Part shown: piece by piece, positions 49,766 through 61,677 of the stretch
How the letters are laid out: each line of letters opens with the position of its first letter
Numbering within the stretch: position 1 is the stretch's first letter
Source of the DNA: Gymnogyps californianus
Taxonomy: Eukaryota > Chordata > Aves > Accipitriformes > Cathartidae
Length of the DNA stretch: 64,000 bases
NCBI RefSeq assembly: GCF_018139145.2
Contig: NC_059478.1
Coordinates: 13,437,001 to 13,501,000 of the forward strand
Direction of reading: 5' to 3'
Position numbers and translations under genes: made by a program
The notes under the pieces: model-generated
The model's input: the letters and a program-made list of their open reading frames with translations, nothing else
Databases searched by the model: none
What the model was told of the DNA's origin: nothing

Positions 49766-50588
49766 TTGTTGTTTTGTTTATATGTCTTAACAGGATGTTA
49801 CACAGATTTGATAAACTCCTAAAATCCTAATCCCCTGTGAGTCAAGGGATGCTACACTGCATTCAGTGATCATCCCAGAGGAAAAAAGGCAAACTCTTTC
49901 CAGCACAAAACTAAAGTTTCTTGCACTGGTGACTCAAAAATAAGGCAATTCTACAATGCGAAGCTGCTTTAGAAATGGGAGAGTAACTGGACTTTAGAAA
50001 GAGATTATTTTCTTTTCATGCTTAATAAAGTAATGCGCCTTAAGATTTGTTTCTCATCTCTAATGCAGTTTTGACAGAATAACAGTACAGAAAGTACCTG
50101 CTCTTTTGCTTTTATCAGTTTCTTTGGAGCATAGCATGAGCACAGACTGAAACAAATACAAGTGGCAGAGCAGCCCTCGGAATTTTAATTCATTTTTCCT
50201 CCTATATAAAGCAGGCCTTACCAGCCACATTTACTTTAGGAGAAGTATTTATTGTAGAGAGGGATTCTTCAAAGTACCTCAGAAGAGTTGGAAGTCAAAG
50301 ATCTGTGGTAACACTTCAGAATAGGTGACCTGGGTAAATGAAGGAGCTTTGCGACTTGATCCAGAACAGAGTGGGAGAGGCGAAACCTCTGCCTTTTTTC
50401 AGTCTTTTACTTCCTGGCGACGATTCAAAGAATAAGGCCACAGAAATAATAAGTGTGGACTTTCTCAAATTATGTCTCTCTTCCCATCTTGTCTCATTCA
50501 GTACACAGGATGAATGGCTGTGCTGATCATTAAGGGGTTGGTGACAGTCTCCACCTCTTTGTTTGTAAAGAAAAATTATCATAGGCAG

Positions 50589-50626
50589 CGTCACGACGTT
50601 TGTGCGTTCCTAATATCCGTTGGTCG
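50589..50626. other. Local cluster of six CpG dinucleotides
   Basis: Six CpGs occur at 50589, 50594, 50597, 50605, 50618 and 50625, within 38 bases, in a region that otherwise has almost none. The stretch is far too short for a CpG island. It contains a small hairpin, ATCCG/CGGAT. Its origin is unknown. Confidence 0.7.
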
Positions 50627-50859
50627 GATGAAAGGCCAAATGGCCTCTAAGACAGAAACTTTGCATCAGCAGTAAGACAAATTGGAGAGAGACAGAGGGT
50701 CAAATTACTGTTGATTTTACAAACAGGAGAGATTTTTCCTTTTCTCTGTGCTCACTAAGTATGAATAAAATGTATTCTTTTTCAGGTAGGCCTAATAGGC
50801 TTAGAAAGATTTCCTTATTTCAAAGCAATGTGTACACTTAATAAATTGTTTCTTAGGTT

Positions 50860-51612
50860 GTGTCTATTTTTTTTTTTTTTCAGATGAAAGCTAAAGTGCA
50901 AATGAGGCAATATTTTTTCAAATGGAGAACCACACTGTTCACAAGGTTTGTTTGCGTAGGCTGGAAGAGAAGCACAGGGACGGAATCTTTCACACATTAC
51001 AGAAGGCCAATTAATTGCCCCATGTTTTTGTACTTTGGAAAGCATGCCGATTTTACAAAGGTGTTTGCAGTGAGAGTCTGGGCCTTAGTAAGAGAACCGC
51101 TAGTGAGGGAAACAACTGCACAGAGTGCCAAACTGAGTTCTGGGCTTGGGGTCTGGTGTAGCATATGGCACATTTTCTTGAGCAGAGCCCTCCATGAAAG
51201 TGCACGTATTGTGTTTGTGATACAGGTGGCAGGTTCACATGCAGTGCTATTCCCAGCTGCATGGGCTTCCTGGCAAAGGTTTCTGTTAGCTTGGAAATCT
51301 CCATGGTCCCCTTATTTCACTGTGGCTTGGAGCTCCGTGATGGTGAGGGAAGGTGGGCCTCTCGTAATGTTTTTAAAAATTCTGATAGAAACTGTTATAT
51401 TATGGAGAGGTGCAAGGTCCACATGCATCACAGAATCAAGAGGGGGCAACTTAATAGTGACTGAAGTGAGATATATATATATATATATGCATATATGTGA
51501 TAGCAGCGGAAGTAACACTACACTGGGTCTGGATAAATACCTGTTGAGGGGAATGAACTTTCGGGGTGTGTGGGGGAGGCGTTTAAAATGTTGTCCAATA
51601 CTACTTGCATAA
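50860..51612 (+). other. Longest open frame in the window (250 codons), coding status unproven
   Basis: The frame opens at ATG 50860 and ends at 51612. No domain or family is recognised. It is tryptophan-rich (12 of 250), and residues around 205-212 (YIYIYMHI) come from an (AT)n microsatellite at 51471-51488, which argues against a real protein, at least at the C-terminal end. On the other hand, a T14 tract and CAG (50867-50883) form a strong splice-acceptor-like signal directly before ATGAAAGCTAAAG, and a donor-like ATG|GTGAGG lies at 51342/51343. An exon of 50884-51342 would be 459 bases, a multiple of three. By rough reasoning, 250 codons without a stop is unlikely at this base composition. 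It could be an exon, an exon of a long non-coding RNA, an unrecognised old retrocopy, or chance. Confidence 0.3.
51471..51488. repeat. (AT)9 microsatellite
   Basis: Nine AT units are followed by GCATATATG. The tract falls inside the long open frame and is translated there as alternating Tyr and Ile. Confidence 0.9.
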
Positions 51613-52661
51613 AAGCAGAGTGGAATGGGCTGGGAGAAAGAGAGCTATGAGCACTGAAAACCAAGGAAGTGTAAATAGCAGTAGAAGAGGAGGCTAAGAG
51701 TTAAATAAAGAAATAGTGGTAGGAAACAGGGATGGGAGAAGAGAAAATTTCTTTTTGGTATCTATTTTTCCCTGAAATAAACAGGTGATGTATCTATTAA
51801 AACCACATTAATTTATACTCCAGGGATTACTGCTAAGTGATAATATCTACACACAATGTTGCTCATCTATCTTCAACATCTTCCTTTTTGTAGAGCAAGA
51901 ACTGTAATTCATTGTTTTTACTGTATTTATTTGACACTTTAGAATATATTGTCGATAATGAGTTGTGAACAAGGAGTGCTCAGTGTGTTAAAGACTATGA
52001 AGTTTTAGGTCAGCCACTCATCAGGAAAAGTTTTATTTTGCATTTGCCATGACTATTTCTTGCCATAGATAGATGCTAAAAGATGTCTACAAATAGTCTC
52101 AAAATAATGAGGAACTGATAATGCTGAAAATATGAGGCTGATTCAAAAGGTTTGTATCTGAACAGTACGTTTTCCGTATGTGTCATGGCAAGTTTTTCCC
52201 CTGAGGTCACTGTTTTGGACAGAATGATTGACCTCTACTGCAGAAGACAGGTTTTAAATGTAAATCAGCTACACATGCTGCTTTCTGGTTTCTAGGTGTA
52301 AAAAGAGGTTACTAGTTTTTTCCTAACATGATATAAGGTGATGGTTAAACCGAACTAGAAGGAACTGTTAATGTCATCAAGTTTTGTCCCCTAATACTGC
52401 AAATTCCATGTCATGTAACTCCTTTCATTAATTTAGTGAGCTTTATGTTTAAAGCAGTCAGGAAAACCGTGAAAGACATAATTGATCTAATGGTTAGGAT
52501 TTTTCTCATTTCTAGCCTAAATTTTCTCACAGCCAGCTAATACATGTTTGGGTTGTTTTTTTCTTTTGTCAGCATTGTCCTTTAGCATCAAAGTAGTTCT
52601 TCAGAGCTTTGTATGCCTTGGCCCTACTTGTAACAATTCTTTTGTTTAGATGTGACGACCA

Positions 52662-52684
52662 CCCCCCCCCCCCAAAAAAACCCC
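52662..52684. repeat. C12 A7 C4 homopolymer block
   Basis: Twelve C, seven A and four C residues occur in succession, followed by ACCC. The complement is G-rich. Run lengths may be affected by sequencing error. Confidence 0.85.
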
Positions 52685-54096
52685 ACCCTTAAACAACCCA
52701 CAACAAAATCCCCTTATTGTCAGCTCTTTGTTTTCCTGTTCAATCTAGGGATCCTTTTCTGTACCAATTCTAGTTTAAATAACTCTTTCTTGAAGACAGT
52801 TGATGAGCATGAAATGCGTTGATCCAGAGAACGTCTTGTACAATTATATTATTTTTCTTGCTTGGTGTGTCCTAAGGTCATATTAGATTCTCTTGTGGCT
52901 GTATCACATTGATAGGTCATAGTCTTTTTATGATCAACTTTCATTTCCTCCACGTCCTTTCTTCAGATACCTTCCATGCATGACTGCCAAGTTAGCCAAG
53001 TAAATTGCTTTGTTTTTATACTTTTGAATTTTGCTGCTTCTCCTACTGTAGTCCTCAAGATTTCCATCTCTCTGATAACTTCATCTTCCTCTTTATTAAA
53101 GCGTCACTCCTATTTGTGTCCACGCCATTGATGAGAGTACTAAGTAAATACTTCATGAGAATAATCCTTGAGGAATTCAAAATAATCTGTTTCTTACCAG
53201 GTGTGTTCCTTTTCACTGCTGTCATTTTCCTTCTCCCTTCAACTCTTTAATTCCTTGCATGTTTTAAATTCTGCTGCTAATCCTCACTTTCTGACTTTAC
53301 TACTAACTCTGATGTGACACCATCTGTAATGCTTTCCTGAAATCCTGTTAGATAAGATTTTCTTTGTACCTCACTTAGGTTGTATTGAAAATCTATTGAA
53401 GAAAAGCTGTCAGGTTAGCCTAGTGTGATCCATAGCTGGCAAGATCACGTTGTGTTAGATCTTCTTTTCCAGATTCAACTAGGGTTTTAATTATTTTTTT
53501 CTTGCAAAATTTGTTCCAGACTTTTGCATGCTCTTGAAGACAGTCTGTTGCAAAGTGGATCATTTTTGTGTGTGTGTATGTTTTTATCTCTCTTTGAGTG
53601 TGTACTTTCAAAGGGGCAGTAGCATTAATGAGAGGTAGCTCCAGGAATAAATGCATTGCAGACTGCAAGGCTCCTGAGTGTTAAAGTTAATTGGTGTTGG
53701 AAATTAGTTTTTAGACTACTAATAACAATGCTAAGCCACTTAAGTATATCTAAATAAACCTGAGATTTACTCATATTAAATAATACTGGACCAAGATTTT
53801 TTTTCCTGTGTGTAGTACTAGGGACTCAAATGAAATTCAACAGATATAACTGAAAAGGCAGAATTTTATCTGCTTAAGTGTCATCTGAGCCATAAGACAC
53901 TACAGGGAGAGCAATTCTGGAGAATTTAAAATTTTGCCAAAGCTCACGAAGCTTTTTTGCATCCCTAGAACACTTCCACTGGATGTAGTGAAAGTTGTCA
54001 TAGTAACATTAAGAAAACCTAAAAGTCACATCTTTTGTTTTTTAAATCCATGCAGTTGAATGATAATGTTGAAATTATTACTGGAAGTTTGCTTCT

Positions 54097-54115
54097 CCCC
54101 CCTCCCCCCCCCCCC
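54097..54115. repeat. C6-T-C12 homopolymer block
   Basis: Six C, one T and twelve C residues. The complementary strand is a near-continuous G run. Confidence 0.85.
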
Positions 54116-55199
54116 ATTTCAGTTTTCTTTACACATAGCACCATTGCGTTTGATACTCAATGGAAATATTTCTAGCTGAAATTAGAGCACACAATGCCAA
54201 GGGTATTTAATCGCAAAAGATTTTGATTCTGTGTAAACATTAATTTAGTAATGCAATGTAGCTGTGAATGATATTAAGTAATTTGCTGAGTAGGAATAAT
54301 TGATGGAAAATGGATTTTAATCATATTCTTTAACTTCCTGGAAAAATACTTCTCATGCAACGAACCAATGTCCATCCCATGATAATGGGATACTCCGGAA
54401 AGGTTTGTGCTGAGTGCTCCATTAAACTATAAATTATATATTCTATGAGAAGGAATTTGGGAAGGGAAACAACTGTGAGTGCATCTTTTGGGTCTCCTAC
54501 GGTAGTTGATCAGATAATTCTCATTGACCAGACACTCACTTCCACAGGGAATATACATATTCAATGAAAGAACAATGCAATCTGCTGTAGGTCAAAAAAT
54601 CAACAGGCTTCATTACAGCCCACTCCACTTAGTATTCTATTGAGCATCCATTTCATGGACTTTTGAACAATTTTACAGACTTTTGACTGCTGTGAGGTTT
54701 TTAATTCATTTAGAGAGGCTTGAACTTAAACCAATTAATTTCTGCTTTTTCTTCCAGAGTTAGAAGAAAGAAGTGACATTAAAACTGGAGTTGTAGTTAC
54801 TGTTGTATAAGCATTTTTTACAACTTCCATATAGCTGATTTGCTTTTGATTTGGTATTCTAGTAGGTAGATTAGCAAAGAGCGTTTCAATTTGTACTTCT
54901 AATGCTGTCATTGTTTTTATTGCAGCTTACTCTGCCACCTGATATACTGTGAATTGATCCCATTGAAAAGGTGGGATACCTGCAAAATTAATTGGTATCG
55001 CTCTACAATTCTGTTAACTGCAACACTTACTTCCTGACCTAAATCCACATCTTAGGGTTTAATTAAAATAATGGCATCTGCTGGTTTTCCATATTATCTT
55101 GAACCAAATCAAAGTTTAATGGGCTCTCTGGAAGAGAAACAAGCGCTATTCAGACAAAAATAAAAAAACGCAAACAAACCAACAGTGCAATGTGATGTT

Positions 55200-55253
55200 A
55201 TAAACATAGGCCTTATGTTTATATACATGTTATATACATGTTATAAACATGTT
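55200..55253. repeat. AT-rich hairpin followed by an 11-bp triplicate
   Basis: ATAAACATA (55200-55208) pairs perfectly with TATGTTTAT (55214-55222) around GGCCT. From 55221, three 11-base units follow: ATATACATGTT, ATATACATGTT and ATAAACATGTT. The third unit resembles the hairpin arm, which suggests local copying. Confidence 0.9.
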
Positions 55254-55724
55254 CTTATTTGAGGACATGCATTTCTGGCATAAGAATGGATGTCAGTGTT
55301 TATCTGGTGAATAATAGAGACAACACTTATATGTAAATGTTGAAAAAAAGTAAGTTTCCAATTCATCATTTATATAAATGAATTTTAAATCTCTAGTCCT
55401 CAAATTTGTTGAAATGAAAGGTTTTGCATTTGTTTTTTTAATTAAATCCAAAAACTTAATTCAGACATTTTAGAACAGTTTTCTAAAGTATAAGGAAAAA
55501 ACAGTGACTTTCAAAAAGAAGCATGGCAATTGCTTTTTCTTTTGTATTTAATTACCTTACTCTGCATCTTGCTTTGAGTTTCTGCATTTGTTCCTTTCAC
55601 TATTCATAGACATATATGTTAGATTTTACAATAAACGGAAAGTTGGCATGATTTACAGTCTTACTCCTGTTGAATAATATCTCTGCATACTAATTTGTCT
55701 CAGAGTTCGGTTCTAATAGTTGCT

Positions 55725-56302
55725 TGTCGTGGTTTAACCCTGGCAGGCAACTAGGCACCACACATAGCCACTCACTCACTCCCACCTGGTGGGATGGAGG
55801 AGAGAATCGGAAGAGTAAAAGTGAGAAAACTCGTAGGTTGAGATAAAGACAGTTTAATAGGGAAAGCAAAAGCCACGTGCACAAGCAAAGCAAAACAAGG
55901 AATTCATTCACCACTTCCCATCGGCAGGGAGGTGTTCAGCCATCTCCAGGAAAGCAAGGCTCCATCACGCGTAACGGTGACTTGGGAAGACAAACACCAT
56001 CACTCCGATTGTCCCCCCTTCCTCCTCCTTCCCCCAGCTTTATATGCTGAGCATGACGTCCTATGGTATGGAATATCCCTTTGGTCAGTTGGGGTCAGCT
56101 GTCCCGACTGTGTCCCCTCCCAACTGCTTGTGCACCCGCAGCCTCCTCGCTGGTGGGGTGGGGTGAGAAGCAGAAAAGGTCTTGACTCTGTGTAAGCGCT
56201 GCTCAGCAATGGCTAAAACATCCCTGTATTATCAGCACTGTTTTCAGCACAAATCCAAAACATAGCCCCATACAAGATAATATGGAAAAATTAACTTTAT
56301 CC
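55725..56302 (-). mobile_element. Solo ERV LTR, copy D, 5' end eroded
   Basis: On the plus strand it begins TGTCGTGGTTTAACCC and follows copy C closely through the central block (CACTTCCCATCGGCAGG, CATCTCCAGGAAAGCA) and the promoter. The opposite end, which is the 5' end of the LTR, is diverged: after TTAACTTTATCC the expected CAGCCAAAACCAGCACA is missing, and no partner for the left flank TTGCT is seen. The element therefore lost its last 20 or so bases by deletion or mutation. TATA and CRE-like sites are intact. Open frames inside it (about 55932-56195 plus, 56000-56209 minus) are LTR sequence. Confidence 0.9.
56039..56060 (-). promoter_or_regulatory. LTR copy D promoter: TATA box and CRE-like site
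   Basis: On the minus strand, GACGTCA (complement of 56054-56060) and TATAAA (complement of 56039-56044) have the same spacing as in copy C. Any transcript would run leftwards from about 56010. Activity is inferred from motifs only. Confidence 0.65.
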
Positions 56303-57119
56303 ATGAAAAGATGATAATGTTCCTTAGTGATAGAAACACTGTGGTTATAAGAATAGCTGTTGTTACTAGAGTTGATTGGTACTTCTGTGCTTACAGGTAA
56401 TTTGAATATTAATTTTTAAGTGATGACATTATGTTGGTAATATGAGTAATTTAGCTACTAGTATTGTTCAGTTAATGTATGGCTTATTAACTGGAAGAAG
56501 CACCTCCTAGCATCCTTTAGAGAAAAATTGAGTCTATTTTCAGCTGAAAGTAATTCATATCTATTTGTTGCTTATTGTCTGACACTGTTACTATTCTGAT
56601 ATGTTATTTTTTGATACGTGAGATCTGGATTTTACTTCAGTTAGCCACTAAGTCATTGGTATATTACAATGTGTAATTTCACTTGAAATGTGTTATTTGA
56701 TAGTGTCTCATGAGAAAGGGTCAAGTCATTTTGTTACGCTTGAAATAAAAAGGCCATAAAAAGGTAATACTGTTGTATACTGTATTAGTAGGGGTCATTA
56801 AATATATGTCTGCAACAAGAATATTTTCGGGTGATGGTAAGTGATGCTTCTGAGCCACATGTGTGAGAGAGTGGCTGTAGACCTGTACTAAACCGTATGG
56901 CTTCTTTGTTGCACTTCCTTTTGTATAGAAGGCTCGGAGTAGGAAAAGCTTTGCATGTATGGTTTCAGCTTTGTTTCTGAAAGAGTGGGGGTTTACAATC
57001 ATGTGTTGCTGTGTGTATCTGTTAATTCCTTCCTAGTAATTTCTGAACCTGTTCAACAGGTCCATTCAACTTGAAAGGAAGAACTGAAATCTTGGAGACA
57101 TGAAATTGTTACATATTTA

Positions 57120-57185
57120 CAAAAAAAAAAAAATTGGGTTTTTTTTGGTTGGGTGGGGGTTTTTTTGTTTGTTTGTTTGTTTTTT
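57120..57185. repeat. A13 run followed by a G/T-rich tract with (GTTT)n
   Basis: About thirteen A residues are followed by GGGTTTTTTTTGGTTGGG-type sequence and four GTTT units. It resembles the G/T-rich tract at 36808-36932. Confidence 0.8.
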
Positions 57186-60175
57186 TCCTTTCCCACATCT
57201 AGCAGGTAGTCTCTTTCGTGGAGTGTAGTAACATTTGCACTTGTTGGATTTTCAGTGGCTGTTGGAGAGCAACTGTCTAAAAGCATACCTTTTTTGTGAT
57301 TTAATGTGCCAGTTTTGCTCTTTTCAGCTGCACAGGCTCAGAGTTGTGAAACTGGATGAAAGAACATGCAGTAGAAAACTTTGATTTTGAAAATTGCTCT
57401 CATGCTTCCTCTTTTGCTACCATATGAGTTTTCTTTACTGTTATTTGCTATGGTATCTGGATACTTTAAGAAATGTGGAGTGACTTGAACATTGGTAGGT
57501 CAACGTTCCCTCATATTCTTTTCTGTAGTAAAAGAAAAAACTGTGTACTCTCTATTGATCATGCACACCAAAAATTTACCATGAATGAATTTTATTGTAA
57601 GTGGATCTGCTTTGCATTGTGTACTATGCATCTTTGTGAGGCTATTTTGTGAAATAGTGTGTGTACCTCTGCAGGAATTAATGTGCCTATTGTAGAAGCA
57701 TAAGGTGCGGTAGCATTTCCTAATGAAGCTAAGCCATAAAGAGTGCTTTTGTCTAGATTCGCAATGGTGAGTGTTAACACAGTAGGCTTTCAAGACTGAT
57801 ATCTGGGAGTACTAATTGTTATCCAGTGAATGGCATTGAAGGTTAAATAATGCAAGGTCACTGCTATGTTCTTTTGTTTTGGGAAAGCTGATTTTAAAAG
57901 GTCATTCTGTCCTGCTTTGTGTGACAAGATGGAGGACTTACATTTTGTAATGGCTGTGACACCTAACTTAGCCAGAAATACCAGCAATTGAAAATGTTTC
58001 TCATGAGCTTTTGTAGACCATCAGCATAACTTTGAACTTGCATTCTGGTGATGTGCTTAAACAAATTGGTACTAGTTGAAAAGTTCAGTTTTAGTGTCTT
58101 TTGATGAAATGTCATTTATGTATACATTTGATATTGGACTAAAAGAAAACCTTTGCAAAACTTCTTGCCTCCCTCCCTACGTGTTCTGGTCCAACAGCAT
58201 CTTGGTCAGGGCAAAGTAGGAACTTTTCTCAGATCCTGTGCATGGACCACTTTGACAGTTTGAAGGGAGATAAAGGAAAGACCTTTCAATCTATGTCATT
58301 AAAACCCACATACCAGTTCACTGAAAACAAAATATACAGTGCATACGGCTGCCAGACTCTACGAAGAGTTGTTATAAACTTGGAGAAGTTTTTATGATAG
58401 TCAAATGCCTCTACCAAATATCCTGGCCTTCATTCATGTTGATTCAGAAACATAATAAAATGTAATTAATTTTTATATAGACAAAGATGCTATTTTTCTG
58501 TAGTCTTGTTTTTCTAACAAATTTCAACAAAAAACATTGTTAAAAACAGTTTGAGGTAGCATTTCTATCTAAACAAATAAAACTGAGCAAAATTAATAAC
58601 TTAGAATCTTTATAAATGAGGATTGTTGGCTACCTTGACTGTAGTAAATCATTTGTTAAAGATCACATTTGCAAGTGCTCATGCGAAAATTTGGAAAAAA
58701 TATCGTAATAATACAAATGGGGTTTAGATGCCAGTCTTGTTGTAAGACCATATTTTTTCACCTTGGATTACAATTCCAGATTCTTTATTTAGTGGAACTC
58801 AGTTTTCTGTCCTTACAAAAGCCACTGTAAACTGAACTAAATTCCATGCCTTTCAGACTTTTATAGCTCCTTGATATGAATTCATTTTTTTCCTGCTGGG
58901 TAATGAAGATGCGTAATCAAAGGCTAGGGAAGCTGCCTAGATTCTTGAAGAACTGTTCTTGCCCTAACTTTACCATACTTTGAAATGTTTGCCAGGATGT
59001 TCCTTTGCTGTTTTCCCTCTTTGTCTTCCCAAAGAAAAGCTGTCAAGTATTCCTAAAAAAAGACCCCATGACACCTCTTTCCCTAAAATACCTTGTTAAA
59101 TCTGAATCTGTGTGAAGTTATCTTTCTTTTTGACAATTTTCCTTTCAGAAGTTCAGTATGCAGTAGAAAGGACGTGATATTTGCAGATATATAGTCTTTA
59201 CAGAAATGCTAAAAATGTGGTAGAAATGAAGAGTTGCATAAGTGCGAAAACTCTCTCCCTTGGGGCATTCAGATTCTAGCTAAAAGTCAGTGGGTACTAT
59301 ACCTACAGAAGAATTAAGGAGAAAAAGACAAAAGATATTAACTAGAAAATCATATACTACAATCACGCTCTGGACTTGAGTTCAAAGGGACCACTCTAAG
59401 TGAAATTGCCAACAGTCACAATCTTCTACAGAGAAATGCCACTACTTCTTGATATGCCTTTTACATGTAAAATGTCTCATTTTCTGATGTAGACTTGTAT
59501 TTTTATATATATGACTCAATGGTAGGTAGTGATGAGTAAAAAGTGGTATCTAGACTTGCACAAAGTTAAGGGCTAGTCTCTGACTTCAAGGAAGCAGCTT
59601 GGACCTGGGCTTTTTGTTTAGGAATTTAAGAACAAAAACTCTCCCTGTTTTTCCTCTACACTTCTTTCAGCTATGCCTTCCCAAATTTATATGATTTGAC
59701 ATTCTAGGTTTAGTTCATATCTGAATGACTGAAGGAACATTAGTTTCTTAATTACTTTAAGTAGCTCAAACATGGCTATTGTTATGGAACTAGAAATGTA
59801 TGTAGGTTGAACATTATCTGTTCTTTTTTCTGACACTTTTTGAGGTACAAAAATTTTACAGGAACACAGCTAATGTAAAAGGGCCTGGAAAAAACCCAAA
59901 CACTAGAATTAGGAAAATAATATTCTGAGGATCTCTATGTTTTCAGCCACTGTTTCCAAAATGGATGCATTCATTTCTGGAGCCCAGGCAACTATAGAGC
60001 AAGTCTATACTGGAGAAGTGCTACTCAAAGCAGGGCAATAACCTAAAGGAGTAACCAACTTGCTAGAGGGACACAGAGGCAGATTTTGAGTGGCTTGTTG
60101 TCATCTTCTTTATCCCTACTGTTGTGCTAATAGTCAGGAATATACATTGCTTATGTGCTAGATGGGTTCCTGTTT

Positions 60176-60200
60176 CCTGCTGACTTCTGAAGTCAGCAGG
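60176..60200. repeat. Perfect 11-bp hairpin with a 3-base loop
   Basis: CCTGCTGACTT (60176-60186) is the exact reverse complement of AAGTCAGCAGG (60190-60200), with CTG as loop. The arms are mixed in composition (6 of 11 G+C), so the stem would be stable. The stem alone is too short for a typical microRNA precursor. Confidence 0.95.
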
Positions 60201-61165
60201 GCTCAAACATTGTGCCAGTGGCTCCCAGGGAGTTGCAATTGGCACATTTAACCTCCAGCTGCAGCGTTTTCCAAGTTTCTTGGTTGCCTGCTGCATTCAT
60301 TTTCAGCATTCTTTTGACCAGTAGTTTATTTAGTGTGGAGTCGCAGTGTTAAGATAGTAAGTGAGTTCACTAACTTCAGCTCCCCAGGTGAGGGCCAAGA
60401 GGGACCTAGCTCCTGTGAGAGCACGCTTTTTCTAAGGAAGTGTATTTTCGTTGTTTAATTTTGGGAAAGAGGAAAGGGAAGATCCAAGGATCAGACATAC
60501 TAGAGTTAGTAGTCCTGCTTAAACACAGAAAGCAAAACCAGCAATAAAAAAAATATTTTCTTGTCTCCTCTCTGTTCTCAATGTTATTCATCCCAGTGCA
60601 TTTTCATCACAGATAAAGTTATGCAAACTTATTGCTGGAGGCAAGACTTTCAGCATGAATGCTACTCATTGATTTTCTCCCCAGACCTGTCTGAAATAAG
60701 GATTGGCACATCAGGATATCAAGAGAGTGGATGGTGCCACCTGTTCCAAGGGCATTTACAAGTTATCCTGTGACCAGTGGGTTGGGAAGGTTTTGGAGGT
60801 AGGTGCAACTCAATCACAGTTGGTTTTCTTGAATTGACAGTCTTGTTAGATTGAACATATGTGTGAATAAATGTGCTAGCTAAAGCAGTGTGAAAATTGC
60901 ATCATGACAATATTGGTTGAAACTAATATAAAAATCAAGCTCAACTGTTGATGGAAATCTGGTTTTCAGTCACGTGGTTGAGAGGCTACTAGTGTTTTAC
61001 ATTCTTGTATGCAAGTGTTTGTGGCAGTAATTCTAAGACATGCTAGGAACACAAACTTTGGCATGTGACTTTATCATCAGTAGTAACAAAATTACATTTT
61101 CCTGTGCGTTGCCAGAGTTCCTATAAATGTTGACTATGTTAGATGCTCACAGTTTTGCCTTTCTG

Positions 61166-61221
61166 TGCATACATGTGGTATGTATATACACACATCTGTG
61201 GTATGAGTACACATGTATGCA
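61166..61221. repeat. 12-bp inverted repeats in a purine-pyrimidine alternating region
   Basis: TGCATACATGTG (61166-61177) is the exact reverse complement of CACATGTATGCA (61210-61221). Between them, GTGGTATG occurs twice and a TATATACACACA run is present. The whole stretch is close to strictly alternating purine-pyrimidine. Confidence 0.9.
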
Positions 61222-61535
61222 TGCATACTTTACATGTTTAATTCCAAGTACCCAGGGAATTAAGGAACCATAACTGTGAAGAATTTCTTGGCTATGAACC
61301 ATTCACCCAACTCCAACAAGCAGAAAGCAGAGCTCAGTGAGCAGAGACTGGAACTGCACAAACGTGAATTGCAATGAAACTTGCACAAAACCTCTGCAGA
61401 TCACTCTGCCAGGATTTGCATAGCTTGAGCTTGAGCCAAGGCATGCCAGACTTCTTATGAATACAGCACAAACCTGGACTTCGGACTGTAAAAATACTAA
61501 GCCATTGTTGATGACTTATGTTATTTTTCTGTCAG

Positions 61536-61677
61536 TTATTAAATGTTTCTAGTCTGGATGAGTACAAGATAAAGTCTGTGCTGCTTTGCGCTCTCCTATG
61601 CACCATAGTGGAGTGTGCGGCTGAACAGCTCCTCAATGAGATCTGTAAACATATCCAGCCCTGGGGCCAACGATTTG
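61536..61677 (+). other. Exon-like open segment, unproven
   Basis: A pyrimidine-rich TTATTTTTCTGTCAG (acceptor-like, ending at 61535) precedes an open segment reading LLNVSSLDEYKIKSVLL at its start, with mixed composition and several charged and cysteine residues (LLCTIVECAAEQLLNEICK follows shortly after). The only donor-like site, TTG|GTGATA at 61677/61678, is weak. I do not recognise the protein. It may be an exon, an old retrocopy piece or chance. Confidence 0.2.

Larger units (their letters stand above)
51613..55724. other. Unique AT-rich desert, no gene seen
   Basis: No exon or RNA gene is supported. Contents: a C12-A7-C4 tract at 52662-52684, a C6-T-C12 tract at 54097-54115, and an AT-rich hairpin with an 11-bp tandem repeat at 55200-55253. 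Confidence 0.6.

Noticed and set aside
57500..57793. Two overlapping minus-strand frames (97 and 62 codons)
   Set aside because: Neither shows a known motif. Both are short enough to be chance.
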